Source: Actinomadura luteofluorescens
GTDB taxonomy: Bacteria > Actinomycetota > Actinomycetes > Streptosporangiales > Streptosporangiaceae
Assembly: GCF_013409365.1 (NCBI RefSeq)
Contig: NZ_JACCBA010000001.1
Location: 2,356,001 to 2,420,000, forward strand
Length of the DNA: 64,000 nucleotides
Direction: 5' to 3'
A model generated the notes under the pieces. The model did no database searches and was not told the DNA's origin. It was given only the letters and a program-made list of their open reading frames with translations. Made by a program: the position numbers and the translations under genes. This document shows, piece by piece, positions 54,357 to 64,000 of this stretch (position 1 is its first letter; each line of letters opens with the position of its first letter).

Positions 54357-54842
54357 TCACCGCTTGCGGCGCGGGCGCACCGCCTGTTCCGCCCAGAACG
54401 GCTCCATGACCTGGCCGATCGCCCGGACCACGGTGCCCAGCTCACCGTCCGGCAGCCGGCCGAAGACGTCGTCGCCGACCGCGTCGGCCAGGGCGCGGGC
54501 CCGGCGGTGCAGCGCGCGGCCGTCCTCGGTGGCGCGGACGCGGTAGCGCCGCCGGTCGCGCGGGTCACGGGCACGCTCGCAGAATCCGCGCGCCTCCAGA
54601 TCGTCCACGAGCCCGACCATCAGCGTGGGGTCGAGGAGCAGGTAGTCGGCCATCTCCTGCTGCGAGAGGGACTCGGACGTGCTGAGCATCGCCAGCACCA
54701 GGAAGTGCCGTACCCGGATCCCGAGCGGTTCCAGTTCCTCCTCCAGCCGCTGCTCCAGCCACCACCCGCATTTGGCCAGCTGGAAGCCCGCCAGGGACGC
54801 GAGCCCCTCCGGCAGCCCACCGCGCGCCGAACCCTCGGTCAT
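54357..54842 (-). CDS. MarR-family transcriptional regulator
   Basis: The 161-residue winged-helix regulator shows SESLSQQEMADYLLLDPTLM, then VGLVDDLEARGFCERARDPR and DRRRYRVRATEDG, the recognition helix and wing of MarR proteins. ATG at 54842 is preferred; longer in-frame starts run into the promoter. It lies divergent from an LLM-class oxidoreductase gene with 65 bases between them, so that gene is the natural target. Confidence 0.85.
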   Translation of the reverse strand: MTEGSARGGLPEGLASLAGFQLAKCGWWLEQRLEEELEPLGIRVRHFLVLAMLSTSESLSQQEMADYLLLDPTLMVGLVDDLEARGFCERARDPRDRRRYRVRATEDGRALHRRARALADAVGDDVFGRLPDGELGTVVRAIGQVMEPFWAEQAVRPRRKR

Positions 54843-54872
54843 GAGAGCAGGGTATATCCGCTGGATCATCGG

Positions 54873-54901
54873 TTGACTCGATCGTAGAAAAGTTCGATTA
54901 T
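54873..54901 (+). promoter_or_regulatory. Leaderless sigma-70-like promoter of the LLM gene
   Basis: TTGACT (54873-54878) and GATTAT (54896-54901) are separated by 17 bases. Transcription would begin about 7 bases after the -10, which is the ATG at 54908 itself. No Shine-Dalgarno is present, consistent with a leaderless mRNA. The spacer holds TCGATCG and TTCGATTATC sequences that the MarR protein could contact. Confidence 0.55.
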
Positions 54902-54907
54902 CTATGG

Positions 54908-55759
54908 ATGCCACCGACTCTCGGGCTCTTCGCCGTCAACCTGCACGCCTGCGCCGATCCGCACGTCGCCGCCCGGATCGCCGCGCTGGCCGAGGACCTC
55001 GGTTACGACTCCGTCTGGGCCGGCGACCATGTCGTGCTGCCGCGCCCGCGCGTCGCGCCGTCCCCCTCCGAGCCGGACGCGCCGTTCCTGGACCCGCTGG
55101 TCGCCCTCGCCCACCTAGCCGGACGCACCGAGCGGATCGCGCTCGGCACCGGGGTCGTCGTCCTGCCGCAGCGCAACCCGCTGGTCCTCGCCAAGCAGCT
55201 CGCCAGCCTCGACGTGCTCAGCGGCGGCAGGCTCGTCTTCGGCATGGCCGCCGGATACCTGGAACCGGAGATGCGCGCGGTCGGCGTTCCGCCGGAGGGG
55301 CGCGGGGCCCGCGCCGACGAGTACCTCGCGGCGATGCGGTCCCTTTGGTACGACGACGAGCCGGTTTTCCATGGTCGCCACGTCGACTTCGCGGGCGTGG
55401 ACGCCCATCCCCGGCCCGTGCAGCGGCCGATCCCCGTCGTGGTGGGCGGCCACAGCCCCGCGGCCCTCCGCCGGGCCGCCCGGCACGCGGACGGCTGGTA
55501 CGGCTGGATGCTCGGCCGCCGTGCCGCCGCCGAGACGATCACCCGGCTGCGCACCCTCACCGCCGAGGCGGGCCGCGATCCCCTCCACATCTCGATCAGC
55601 CCGCCCCGCCCCCCGGACGCCGAGTACGTCCGGGACTACGGGGAGCTGGGCGTGGACCGGCTCATAGTCGTCCCGCCCATGGGCGTCACGGCCTCCGAAC
55701 TGGAACGCTTCGTGACAGACCACGCCCCACCCAACCTCGGCGCCCGCCTCGCCCCCTGA
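54908..55759 (+). CDS. LLM-class (luciferase-like) F420/FMN oxidoreductase
   Basis: The 283-residue TIM-barrel protein has IAALAEDLGYDSVWAGDHVV near the start, RTERIALGTGVVVLPQRNPL near 72, ASLDVLSGGRLVFGMAAGYL near 97, and VVVGGHSPAALRRAARHADG near 177. These features place it in the F420-dependent or flavin-dependent luciferase-like family of actinomycetes. Substrate is unknown. It is probably repressed by the divergent MarR protein. Confidence 0.86.
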   Translation: MPPTLGLFAVNLHACADPHVAARIAALAEDLGYDSVWAGDHVVLPRPRVAPSPSEPDAPFLDPLVALAHLAGRTERIALGTGVVVLPQRNPLVLAKQLASLDVLSGGRLVFGMAAGYLEPEMRAVGVPPEGRGARADEYLAAMRSLWYDDEPVFHGRHVDFAGVDAHPRPVQRPIPVVVGGHSPAALRRAARHADGWYGWMLGRRAAAETITRLRTLTAEAGRDPLHISISPPRPPDAEYVRDYGELGVDRLIVVPPMGVTASELERFVTDHAPPNLGARLAP

Positions 55760-55768
55760 CCCAGAAGC

Positions 55769-55946
55769 AGCACCATCGCCGCAACCACCCAACAACCTCA
55801 ATGGCCGCGATCGCGTCCGAAGGCAGATTCGAGCGAAGCAAGAATCTGATCGCGCAGCGAGCCGCCAGGCGAGCCGGAGCGATGCCAGCGATCGCCCGCG
55901 TTTCTCGACGATGGAGGGCCCTCTTGGCCCGAAGGAGGAGAGAAAT
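55769..55946 (-). repeat. Structured repeat, copy 2
   Basis: The copy is in reverse orientation to copy 1, with the hairpin end next to the stop of the isomerase gene on the minus strand. Outer arms are TTTCTC/GAGAAA, which differ from copy 3 by a paired T-to-C and A-to-G change. The core reads GGGCC/GGCCC. Similarity to copy 1 extends through GCGGCGATGG and GGTTGTT on the far side. Confidence 0.85.
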
Positions 55947-55947
55947 G

Positions 55948-56946
55948 CTATGTAAACGCCGAATCGAATGAAGTTTTGGGCGGTTCCATGGTGTTGAGGG
56001 CGCGGACGAATTCGAGGGCTTCGGGGGCGCCTTGGAGGCGGTCCATTCCGGCGTCCTCCCATTCCACGGAGATCGGGCCGGTGTAGCCGATCGTGTTGAG
56101 GGCGCGGAAGACGTCCTCCCAGGGGACGTCGCCGCGGCCGGTGGAGATGAAGTCCCAGCCGCGTCGCAGGTCGGCCCAGGGCAGGTGGGACGAGAGGCGG
56201 CCGCGGCGGCCGTCGCCCGTGCGGACCTTGGTGTCCTTGCAGTCGACGTGGTAGATCCGGTCGCGGAAGTCGAGGAGGAAGCCGACCGGGTCGAGTTCCT
56301 GCCACACGAAGTGGGACGGGTCGAAGTTCAGCCCGAACGCGGGGCGGTGCCCGATGGCCTCCAGCGTCCGGACGGTCGTCCAGTAGTCGTAGGCGATCTC
56401 GCTCGGGTGCACTTCGTGGGCGAACCGCACGCCGACCTCGTCGAACACGTCCAGGATGGGGTTCCAGCGCTCGGCGAAGTCGGCGTAACCGCGCTCGACC
56501 ATCGCCTCGGGGGTGGGCGGGAACATCGCGACGGTGTGCCAGATCGAGGAGCCGGTGAATCCGACGACCGTGTCGACGCCGAGCCGCGCGGCGGCGCGGG
56601 CGGTGTCCATGATCTCGGCGGCGGCGCGCCGGCGGACGCCCTCGGGTTCGCCGTCGCCCCAGATGCGCTCGGGCAGGATCGCCCGGTGCCGCTCGTCGGG
56701 GTTGTCGCAGACGGCCTGGCCGACGAGGTGGTTGGAGATCGCCCACACCTTGAGGCCGTGCTCGGCGAGCGTCTCCAGTTTGCGGGGGACGTAGCCGTCG
56801 TCGGCGAGGGCCTTGTCGACCTCGAAGTGGTCGCCCCAGCAGGCGATCTCCAGGCCCTCGTAGCCCCAGCCGGACGCGAGCCGGCAGACCTCCTCGAACG
56901 GCAGGTCGGCCCACTGGCCGGTGAACAGGGTGACGGGTCGTGTCAT
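55948..56946 (-). CDS. Sugar phosphate isomerase/epimerase family protein
   Basis: The 332-residue AP-endonuclease-2-type TIM barrel shows the metal ligands of the family: Glu/His in [15 protein letters not shown], Asp-His in [20 protein letters not shown], and the final Glu in [12 protein letters not shown]. Relatives isomerise or dehydrate inositol- and sugar-like compounds. It overlaps the Gfo/Idh stop (ATGA). The two enzymes should act in turn on a substrate imported by the ABC system upstream. Confidence 0.86.
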   Translation of the reverse strand: MTRPVTLFTGQWADLPFEEVCRLASGWGYEGLEIACWGDHFEVDKALADDGYVPRKLETLAEHGLKVWAISNHLVGQAVCDNPDERHRAILPERIWGDGEPEGVRRRAAAEIMDTARAAARLGVDTVVGFTGSSIWHTVAMFPPTPEAMVERGYADFAERWNPILDVFDEVGVRFAHEVHPSEIAYDYWTTVRTLEAIGHRPAFGLNFDPSHFVWQELDPVGFLLDFRDRIYHVDCKDTKVRTGDGRRGRLSSHLPWADLRRGWDFISTGRGDVPWEDVFRALNTIGYTGPISVEWEDAGMDRLQGAPEALEFVRALNTMEPPKTSFDSAFT

Positions 56947-58085
56947 GATGCGCTCCCTTCGACGTCGACCCAGCTTCGGGACTGCGCGCTCGCGGCGACG
57001 GCGGCGAGGACGCGCTGCACCTGGAGGCCGTCGGCGAACGACGGGCGCGGGTCGGTGCCGTCCGCGATCGCGGTGAGCAGGTCGGCGGCCTGGTGGGTGA
57101 AGGTGTGCTCGTAGCCGAGGAGGTGGCCGGGCGGCCACCACCGGTCGGCGTACGGGTGGACGGGCTCGGTGACGACGATCCTGCGGAATCCGGCGGTCGC
57201 GTCGTCCTCGTCCCGGTCGTAGAACCACAGTTCGTTCAGCGACTCCAGGTCGAACGCCAGGGCGCCGGAGGAGCCGCTGACCTCGATCCGGAGGGCGTTC
57301 TTTCGGCCGGTGGCGAACCGGGTGGCCTCGAACGAGGCGAGCGCGCCGCCGTCGGTGCGCCCGACGAACAGGGCCGCGTCGTCCACGGTGACCTGCGCCG
57401 TGCCGCCGCCCGGGACCGGGCGTTCCGGGACGAACGTGTCCAGCAGCGCCGACACCCCGACGAGGTCGTGCCCGGTGATGAACTGCGCGGTGTCGATGAT
57501 GTGCGCGCCGATGTCGCCGAGCGCGCCCGTCCCGGCCCGGTCGCGGTCCATCCGCCAGGTGAACGGCGCCTCCGGGTCGGCGAGCCAGTCCTGGAGGTAC
57601 TGGGCGCGGACGTGCCGGACGGCGCCGATGCGGCCCTCGTCGACCAGCCTGCGGGCCAGGGTGACGGCGGGGACGCGCCGGTAGTTGAACCCGACCATCG
57701 ACCGGACGCCGCGCTCGCGCGCCCGCTCGGCGGCGGCGGCCATCGCCTCGGCCTCCGCGACGGAGTTGGCGAGCGGCTTCTCGCACAGCACGTGCTTGCC
57801 CGCGTCGAGCGCGGCGACCGCGATCTCGGCGTGGCTGTCGCCCGGCGTGCAGATGTCGACGAGCTGGACGTCGTCGCGGCGGAGCAGCTCCTTCCAGTCG
57901 GTCTCCACCGACGCCCAGCCGAGCGCGTCGGCGGCGGCGCGGGCGCGCTCGGCCGAGCGTCCCGCCAGGGCGGTCATGACGGGCGTCAGCCGCGGCCCGA
58001 AGAACGGCCCCACGCTGCGCCACGCCTGGGAGTGGGCGCGTCCCATGAACGCGTGCCCGACCATCCCGACTCCGACGGTCGTCAT
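56943..58085 (-). CDS. Gfo/Idh/MocA-family oxidoreductase
   Basis: This 380-residue NAD(P)-dependent dehydrogenase begins [20 protein letters not shown] (Rossmann motif) and has the conserved [15 protein letters not shown] segment near 100 with the catalytic-family Lys. [16 protein letters not shown] near 190 includes the D-x3-H pair. It probably oxidises a cyclitol or sugar. GAGGTGAG precedes the ATG. A strong hairpin separates it from the binding-protein gene. Confidence 0.88.
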   Translation of the reverse strand: MTTVGVGMVGHAFMGRAHSQAWRSVGPFFGPRLTPVMTALAGRSAERARAAADALGWASVETDWKELLRRDDVQLVDICTPGDSHAEIAVAALDAGKHVLCEKPLANSVAEAEAMAAAAERARERGVRSMVGFNYRRVPAVTLARRLVDEGRIGAVRHVRAQYLQDWLADPEAPFTWRMDRDRAGTGALGDIGAHIIDTAQFITGHDLVGVSALLDTFVPERPVPGGGTAQVTVDDAALFVGRTDGGALASFEATRFATGRKNALRIEVSGSSGALAFDLESLNELWFYDRDEDDATAGFRRIVVTEPVHPYADRWWPPGHLLGYEHTFTHQAADLLTAIADGTDPRPSFADGLQVQRVLAAVAASAQSRSWVDVEGSAS

Positions 58086-58128
58086 GTTCAGCTCACCTCT
58101 CTGTGTCGTCTTCCGGGGGCAGGCCCCG

Positions 58129-58158
58129 GCCCCCGGGCCGGCGCTCCGGCCCGGGGGC
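58129..58158 (-). terminator. Very stable intercistronic hairpin
   Basis: Perfect 13-base all-GC arms, GCCCCCGGGCCGG and its complement, around a CGCT loop, between the binding-protein gene and the Gfo/Idh gene. It may act as an attenuator or protect the 3-prime end of the binding-protein mRNA, giving more of that protein than of the downstream enzymes. Confidence 0.65.
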
Positions 58159-58185
58159 GGGCGGGAGCGCCGGCGCCCCCGTCGC

Positions 58186-59250
58186 TCAGGACTCGAAGCC
58201 GAGCGGCATGTAGGTGTCGACGTTGTCCTTGAACACCGTCTCGGAGGCCAGCGTGATCGACTGGGGCACCTGGAGCTCGACCAGGTCGGCCATGCCCTTG
58301 CCCTGCGCGATGAGCCGGCCCAGCTTGATCGCGGACGCGGCCATCGTCGGCGGGTAGGTGACGGTGGCCTCCAGCACGCCGCCGCCGGTCTTGATCTCGC
58401 GCATGGCGTTGGCCGAGCCCGCGCCGCCGACCATGAAGAACTCCTTGCGGCCGGACTGCTTGATCGCGGCGAGCACGCCGACGCCCTGGTCGTCGTCGTG
58501 GTTCCACAGCGCGTCGATCTTCTTGTGGGCCTGGAGCAGGTTGGAGGCGACCTGGTTGCCGGACTCCACGGTGAACTTGGCGTCCTGCTTCGCGGTGACG
58601 GTGTAGCCGTAGGACTTCAGCGCGTCCGCGAAGCCCTTGCTGCGGTCCTGCGTCAGCGGCAGCGTCGCGATCCCCTGGATCTCCACGATCACGGGGTTCG
58701 AGGCGCCCTTGCCCTTCAGCTTCTTGCCGATGTAGTGGCCGGCGGAGACGCCCATGCCGTAGTTGTCGCCGCCGACCCACGTCCGGTATGACAGCTTGTC
58801 GGGGAAGACGCGGTCGAGGTTGACGACCGGGATGCCGGCGTCCATCGCCTTGCGGGCGACCTGGTTCAACTGCTCCCCGTCGTTGGGCAGGATCACCAGC
58901 ACGTCGACCTTCGCGCGGATCAGCGACTCGACGGCGGAGATCTGCTGGTTGATGTCGTTGGTCGGCTCGACCGGCTTGAACGTCACGTCCTTGTACTTCT
59001 TGGCCTGACCCTCGGCGTTCTTGGCGATCGCCGCGATCCAGCCGTGGTCCGCGGCGGGCGCGGAGAACCCGATGGTGACCTGCTTGCCCGGCTTGTCGTT
59101 GTCGCCGCCGAGCGACCCGGCCTGCGCCGCCGGGCTCGGGTCGTCCTTCGCGCTGTTGCTGGTGCAGGCCGCGGCGAGGCTGCCCGCCGCGACGACGGCG
59201 CCGCCGAACAGGACGCCTCTGCGGGTGGGACGGGGGCTCTGATCACGCAT
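58186..59250 (-). CDS. Sugar ABC transporter substrate-binding lipoprotein
   Basis: The 354-residue protein has a signal with twin Arg (PTRRGVLFGGAVVAAG) and a lipobox ending at Cys29 (LAAAC), so it is probably exported folded and lipid-anchored. The mature part is of the ribose/galactose-binding type (Peripla_BP_4): TIGFSAPAADHGWIAAIAKN, LIRAKVDVLVILPNDGEQLN, and ALWNHDDDQGVGVLAAIK. It should deliver a sugar or cyclitol to the adjacent permease. Confidence 0.9.
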   Translation of the reverse strand: MRDQSPRPTRRGVLFGGAVVAAGSLAAACTSNSAKDDPSPAAQAGSLGGDNDKPGKQVTIGFSAPAADHGWIAAIAKNAEGQAKKYKDVTFKPVEPTNDINQQISAVESLIRAKVDVLVILPNDGEQLNQVARKAMDAGIPVVNLDRVFPDKLSYRTWVGGDNYGMGVSAGHYIGKKLKGKGASNPVIVEIQGIATLPLTQDRSKGFADALKSYGYTVTAKQDAKFTVESGNQVASNLLQAHKKIDALWNHDDDQGVGVLAAIKQSGRKEFFMVGGAGSANAMREIKTGGGVLEATVTYPPTMAASAIKLGRLIAQGKGMADLVELQVPQSITLASETVFKDNVDTYMPLGFES

Positions 59251-59342
59251 GACGTGCTCCTGATCAAGGGATGGGGCGTCCCCCGCCGCGCGTTCCCCGG
59301 GACGCGCGGCGCCGGACGAGGGGTGGGTGTCGGGCGGTGTCC

Positions 59343-60403
59343 TCAGGTGGGCGAGCGGAGCCCGCGGCGCTGCAGCAGCACGGCGATCACGATGATCGCG
59401 CCCTTGGCGATCAGCTGGTCGCTGGTCTGCAGGCCGTTCAGGATGAACAGGTTGGTGATGAGGGTGAACACCAGCACGCCGAGGATCGACCCGGCGATGG
59501 TGCCGCGCCCGCCGGTGAGCAGCGTCCCGCCGATGATGACGGCGGCGATCGCGTCCAGCTCGTACAGGTCGCCGTGGGTGCTGGAGCCGGTGGTGGTGCG
59601 GGCCATGATGATGAGCGCGGCGACGCCGCAGCAGAATCCGGACAGCGCGTACAGCGTCAGGGTGTGCCGGCGGACGTCGATTCCGGCCAGGCGCGCCGCC
59701 TCGGGGTTGCCGCCGACCGCGAACGTCCGGCGGCCGAACGTGGTGCGGTTGAGCAGCAGCCATCCGGCGGCGGCGACGGCCGCGAAGATGTACACGACGA
59801 GCGGCAGCCCGAGCAGCTTGGTGGTGGACAGTGCCTCGATCGCGTCGTTCTCCGGCCGGACGAGCTGGGTCCTGCGGTCCGACATCCGCTGCGCCAGCCC
59901 GCGCGCCGCGACGAGCATCGCGAGGGTGGCGATGAACGGCACGAGCCGGCCGTAGGAGATCAGCAGTCCGGTGACGACGCCGGCGCCGGTGCCGACGAGG
60001 ACCGCGCACAGCGCCATCACCGCCGGGCCGTAGGACTGCGTCGCCACGGTCGTCGCCCACACCGACGCCAGCGCCATCACCGACCCGACGGACAGGTCGA
60101 TCCCGCCGCCGATGATGACGAACGTCTGCCCGACGGTGATCACGCCGATGGTGGCGGCGAGCGCGAGGATGCCGACGACGTTGCCCGACGTCGCGAAGTT
60201 GCCGGGCTCGGTCACCAGGCCGACGGCCGACAGCAGCACCAGCGCGGCGACGAGCCCGAGGTGGTGGATCTCGCGGCCGCCCGCGCCGCCGCCCCGCGCG
60301 AACGGCCGTCCGCGCCCGCCGGTCGGGCGGGCGGGCGGCCCGCCGCGCTCGCCCGCGGTCTTCTCGGTCCGGGGGGCCGACCCTCCGGAGTGAAAGGTGC
60401 CGG

Positions 60404-60407
<4 letters not shown>
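59343..60407 (-). CDS. Sugar ABC transporter permease (RbsC type)
   Basis: The 354-residue membrane protein has about eight to ten hydrophobic segments after a 40-residue polar start. Family marks include TFVIIGGGIDLSVGSVMALA near 115 and the EAA-like TLYALSGFCCGVAALIIMAR near 250. It forms the channel together with the ATPase encoded upstream; its GTG overlaps that stop (GTGA). Confidence 0.9.
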
Positions 60408-61927
<1,520 letters not shown>

Positions 61928-61955
61928 CGGGCCTCCTCGGGGGCCGGAGAGGGGG

Positions 61956-63146
61956 TCAGGACGCGGAGAAGACGTGGTCGCTGATGAGCCGGGCGCCGCC
62001 GACCACGCCGGCGGCGCCGGCGAGCTCGGACAGCACGATCGGGAGGTTGCCGGTCGCGAGCGGCGCGGACCGCCGGTACACGACGCTGCGGATCTCGGCG
62101 AGCAGCGCGTGGCCGAGGCCCGCGACGCCGCCCGCGATGATGACGAGGCCGGGGTTGAAGAAGCTGACGAGCCCGGCGAGGACCTGGCCGACGTGCCGGC
62201 CGCCCTCCCGGATGATCTGCACCGCGCTCGGGTCGCCGGCCGCGGCGGCCTCGCCGACGTGCTCGGCCCCCAGCTCCCCGTGGGTCTCCAGCAGGGCGGC
62301 GAGCGCGGGCGAGCGGCCGGAGCGCGCGGCCGCCTCCGCGTCCCGCGCGAGCGCCGCGCCGCCGAAGAACGCCTCCAGGCATCCGGCGTTGCCGCAGGCG
62401 CAGGTCGGGCCGTCGTCGTCGACCCGGATGTGGCCGATGTCCCCGGCGCTGCCGGACACGCCGCGGTAGATGGCGCCGTCCACGACGATGCCGCAGCCGA
62501 TCCCGGTGCCGATCTTGACGAGCAGGAAGTCGTCCACGGACCGGGCGAGCCCGGCGTGCAGCTCGCCGAGGGCCATCAGGTTCACGTCGTTGTCGACGAG
62601 CACCGGGCAGCCGAGCTCCTGGCCGATCGCGTCCCGCACCGGGAACCGGTCCCAGCCCGGCATGATCGGCGGGACGACCGGCATGCCGTCGCGGAAGCTG
62701 ACCGGCCCGGGCACCCCGATGCCCGTCCCGTGCACCTGGGGGATCAGGCCCTCGTCGCGCAGCTTGCCGAGCAGGTCCAGCGCCCGCTCCAGCACCACGG
62801 TCGCGCCCTGCCGGACGTCGCACCGCTCGCTCACGTGCCCGAGGACCTCCAGCTCGCCGTCGGTCACCGCCACGTCGATCGAGGTGGCCCCGATGTCGAA
62901 GGCGACGAACCGCAACCGCGGCGACAGCCGGACGATCCCGGACCGCCGCCCGCCCCGCGAGGCCGCCAGCCCGGCGCCCTCCACGAGGCCGAGCTCGACG
63001 AGCCGGTCCAGTTCGACGGCCAGCTTGGACCGCGACAGCCGGACGACGTCGCCCAGCTCGGCGCGCGAGCGCGGCCCCTCGTCACGCAGCAGCCGCAGCA
63101 GGCGTGCCTGGTGCACGTTCTGCGGACGAGCCGACATGCGCATCAC
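61956..63146 (-). CDS. ROK-family transcriptional regulator
   Basis: The 396-residue protein joins an N-terminal winged HTH (QARLLRLLRDEGPRSRAELG, VRLSRSKLAVELDRLVELGL) to a ROK sugar-kinase-like domain with FVAFDIGATSIDVAVTDGEL near 88 and the zinc motif CACGNAGCLEAF near 248. It is first in the sugar transport operon and probably represses it until the sugar binds. The DGD-type kinase phosphate loop region is present but kinase activity is doubtful in NagC/XylR-type ROK regulators. Confidence 0.9.
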   Translation of the reverse strand: MMRMSARPQNVHQARLLRLLRDEGPRSRAELGDVVRLSRSKLAVELDRLVELGLVEGAGLAASRGGRRSGIVRLSPRLRFVAFDIGATSIDVAVTDGELEVLGHVSERCDVRQGATVVLERALDLLGKLRDEGLIPQVHGTGIGVPGPVSFRDGMPVVPPIMPGWDRFPVRDAIGQELGCPVLVDNDVNLMALGELHAGLARSVDDFLLVKIGTGIGCGIVVDGAIYRGVSGSAGDIGHIRVDDDGPTCACGNAGCLEAFFGGAALARDAEAAARSGRSPALAALLETHGELGAEHVGEAAAAGDPSAVQIIREGGRHVGQVLAGLVSFFNPGLVIIAGGVAGLGHALLAEIRSVVYRRSAPLATGNLPIVLSELAGAAGVVGGARLISDHVFSAS

Positions 63147-63455
63147 GCCGTCCCCTCGGGATCAGGCCCCGGCATCCTGTGACGCCGGTCTCATGCCCGA
63201 GACCGTAACCCCCTTTCGCCGCCATGAGAAGACCTTTCCCCCAGAAACCTCAAACTTTCCCCACTCAGAGGACAAAGCTAGCCACAAGCAACGGCCCCGC
63301 CCAGTGCAGCGCACCGGACGGGGCCCCAAAGACCACCTAAACGCCTACCTCAGCCCCCACCGCAGCGAGCCGCAAGGCGAGCCATACACGCCCCCCGCAC
63401 CCACCACTGCGACAACCTCAACCCCCCACCGCAACCCCGCAACGACCCCAACACC
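63147..63455. promoter_or_regulatory. Upstream region of the ROK operon
   Basis: This gene-free stretch holds the palindrome GGTCTC-ATGCCC-GAGACC (63187-63204), 41 bases before the ROK ATG and a likely operator. It also holds a longer hairpin with arms GGCCCCG (63293-63299) and CGGGGCC (63319-63325) that resembles a terminator. The rest is low in G on the plus strand and C-rich (polypyrimidine) with no reading frame I would support. Confidence 0.45.
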
Positions 63456-63597
63456 CGCGATCGCGTCCGAAGGCAGGTTCGAGCGAAGCAAGAACCTGAT
63501 CGCGCAGCGAGCCGCAAGGCGAGCCGGAGCGATGCCAGCGATCGCCTAGTTTTTCGACGATGGAGGGCCCTCCGGGCCCGAAGGAGGAGAAAAACTA
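63456..63597 (-). repeat. Structured repeat, copy 3
   Basis: The copy has the same orientation as copy 2. The outer arms are the longest, TAGTTTTTC (63547-63555) and GAAAAACTA (63589-63597), a perfect 9-base pairing. The stop codon of the GTPase gene (TAG on the minus strand) lies within the arm. The core is GGGCC/GGCCC. The body is about 90 percent identical by eye to copy 2. Confidence 0.87.
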
Positions 63598-64000
63598 ATA
63601 AGCAAGCTGCCTGCCAGTGCTCATGGTTCGCATGATGTGTTCGACGAGGCTGATGAGGACGCGTTTGGCGTCTTCGCGGTCGCGGACGTCGCAGGAGATC
63701 ACGGGGATCTCCGGGGCGAGGTCGAGGGCGTCGCGGACCTGGTCGGCCGAGTGCTGACCGGCGCCGTCGAAGCGGTTGACCCCGATGATGAAGGGGACGC
63801 CTCGGCGTTCGAAGTAGTCGACCGAGGCGAAGCAGTCGGCGAGGCGGCGGGTGTCGACGAGGACGACCGCCCCGAGCGCACCCTTGGCCAGTTCGTCCCA
63901 CATGAACCAGAACCGGTCCTGGCCGGGGGTGCCGAAGACGAAGAGCACCAGGCCGTTGGGCAGGGTGATGCGCCCGAAGTCCATCGCCACGGTGGTGGTG
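63595..64000 (-). CDS. Conservon-type Ras-like GTPase (CvnD-like), C-terminal part
   Basis: The gene is cut by the right edge; about 134 C-terminal residues are visible. TTTVAMDFGRITLPNGLVLF and FGTPGQDRFWFMW are the switch regions of the small MglA/CvnD GTPases encoded in actinobacterial conservons, followed by VVLVDTRRLADCF, the G4 motif VNRFD and the G5-like ISCDVRD. The P-loop lies beyond the window. The stop codon is inside the repeat hairpin. Roadblock and histidine-kinase-like partner genes are expected further right. Confidence 0.88.
   Translation of the reverse strand, partial: TTTVAMDFGRITLPNGLVLFVFGTPGQDRFWFMWDELAKGALGAVVLVDTRRLADCFASVDYFERRGVPFIIGVNRFDGAGQHSADQVRDALDLAPEIPVISCDVRDREDAKRVLISLVEHIMRTMSTGRQLAY

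Noticed and set aside
63293..63325. Riboswitch-like structure upstream of the ROK gene.
   Set aside because: The arms form a simple GC hairpin with no conserved riboswitch core, and it lies too far from the start to control it in an obvious way.

Overview
This is a 64 kb piece of a very GC-rich actinomycete chromosome. The third-position GC bias, frequent GTG starts, ATGA/GTGA start-stop overlaps, conservon-type GTPase, DUF397 protein, Clp-N/HTH regulator, and ergothioneine and KstR-type steroid genes all point to Actinobacteria. A Streptosporangiales/Thermomonosporaceae (Actinomadura-like) host is my best inference, not a proof. I saw no tRNA, rRNA, CRISPR array, transposase or prophage.

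Layout. 1-6.1 kb: ergothioneine genes egtA and partial egtB, a membrane-tethered sigma-like protein, a rhomboid-like protein, and a DHA2 drug exporter divergent from its TetR regulator. 6.2-12.8 kb: glutamate decarboxylase; a fadD-fadE-fadE operon with a KstR-type regulator and operator; a DUF397 orphan. 12.9-24.4 kb: an Rpn/PD-(D/E)XK nuclease gene, then a nine-gene purine catabolic operon running from xanthine dehydrogenase and 8-oxoguanine deaminase through uricase, HIU hydrolase, OHCU decarboxylase, allantoinase and allantoicase, divergent from pucR. 24.4-26.1 kb: an alpha/beta hydrolase that has lost its catalytic Ser and His, and an HTH/Clp-N regulator with twin operators.

26.1-32.9 kb holds the most striking locus. 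Five translationally coupled genes encode an OleA-type thiolase, a GT2 glycosyltransferase, a P450, an OleC-like AMP ligase and an OleD-like reductase, facing a second, paralogous P450. OleB is absent, so a beta-lactone or a related 3-hydroxy or 3-keto lipid is the predicted end product.

33.4-46.8 kb: genes under KstR-like sites. These are a FadA5-like thiolase, then CYP-CYP-GT4-methyltransferase-toroid protein in one direction, and a methyltransferase facing ferredoxin-alcohol dehydrogenase. Five KstR-type motifs (TnnAACnnGTTnnA, two with one mismatch) are spread across 34 kb. A second shared palindrome accompanies two of them.

46.9-53.3 kb: a secreted nuclease-fold protein without its catalytic residues, a small membrane protein, an unlisted 26-residue Cys-rich peptide, an Asp-box propeller protein, a DUF1707 protein and a Uma2 protein. 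53.3-64 kb: a cupin, a MarR/LLM oxidoreductase pair, a ROK-ABC sugar import operon with Gfo/Idh and isomerase genes, and a conservon-type GTPase cut by the right edge. A roughly 140 bp structured repeat occurs at three intergenic places here, each time just downstream of a stop codon, with compensatory changes in its outer stem.
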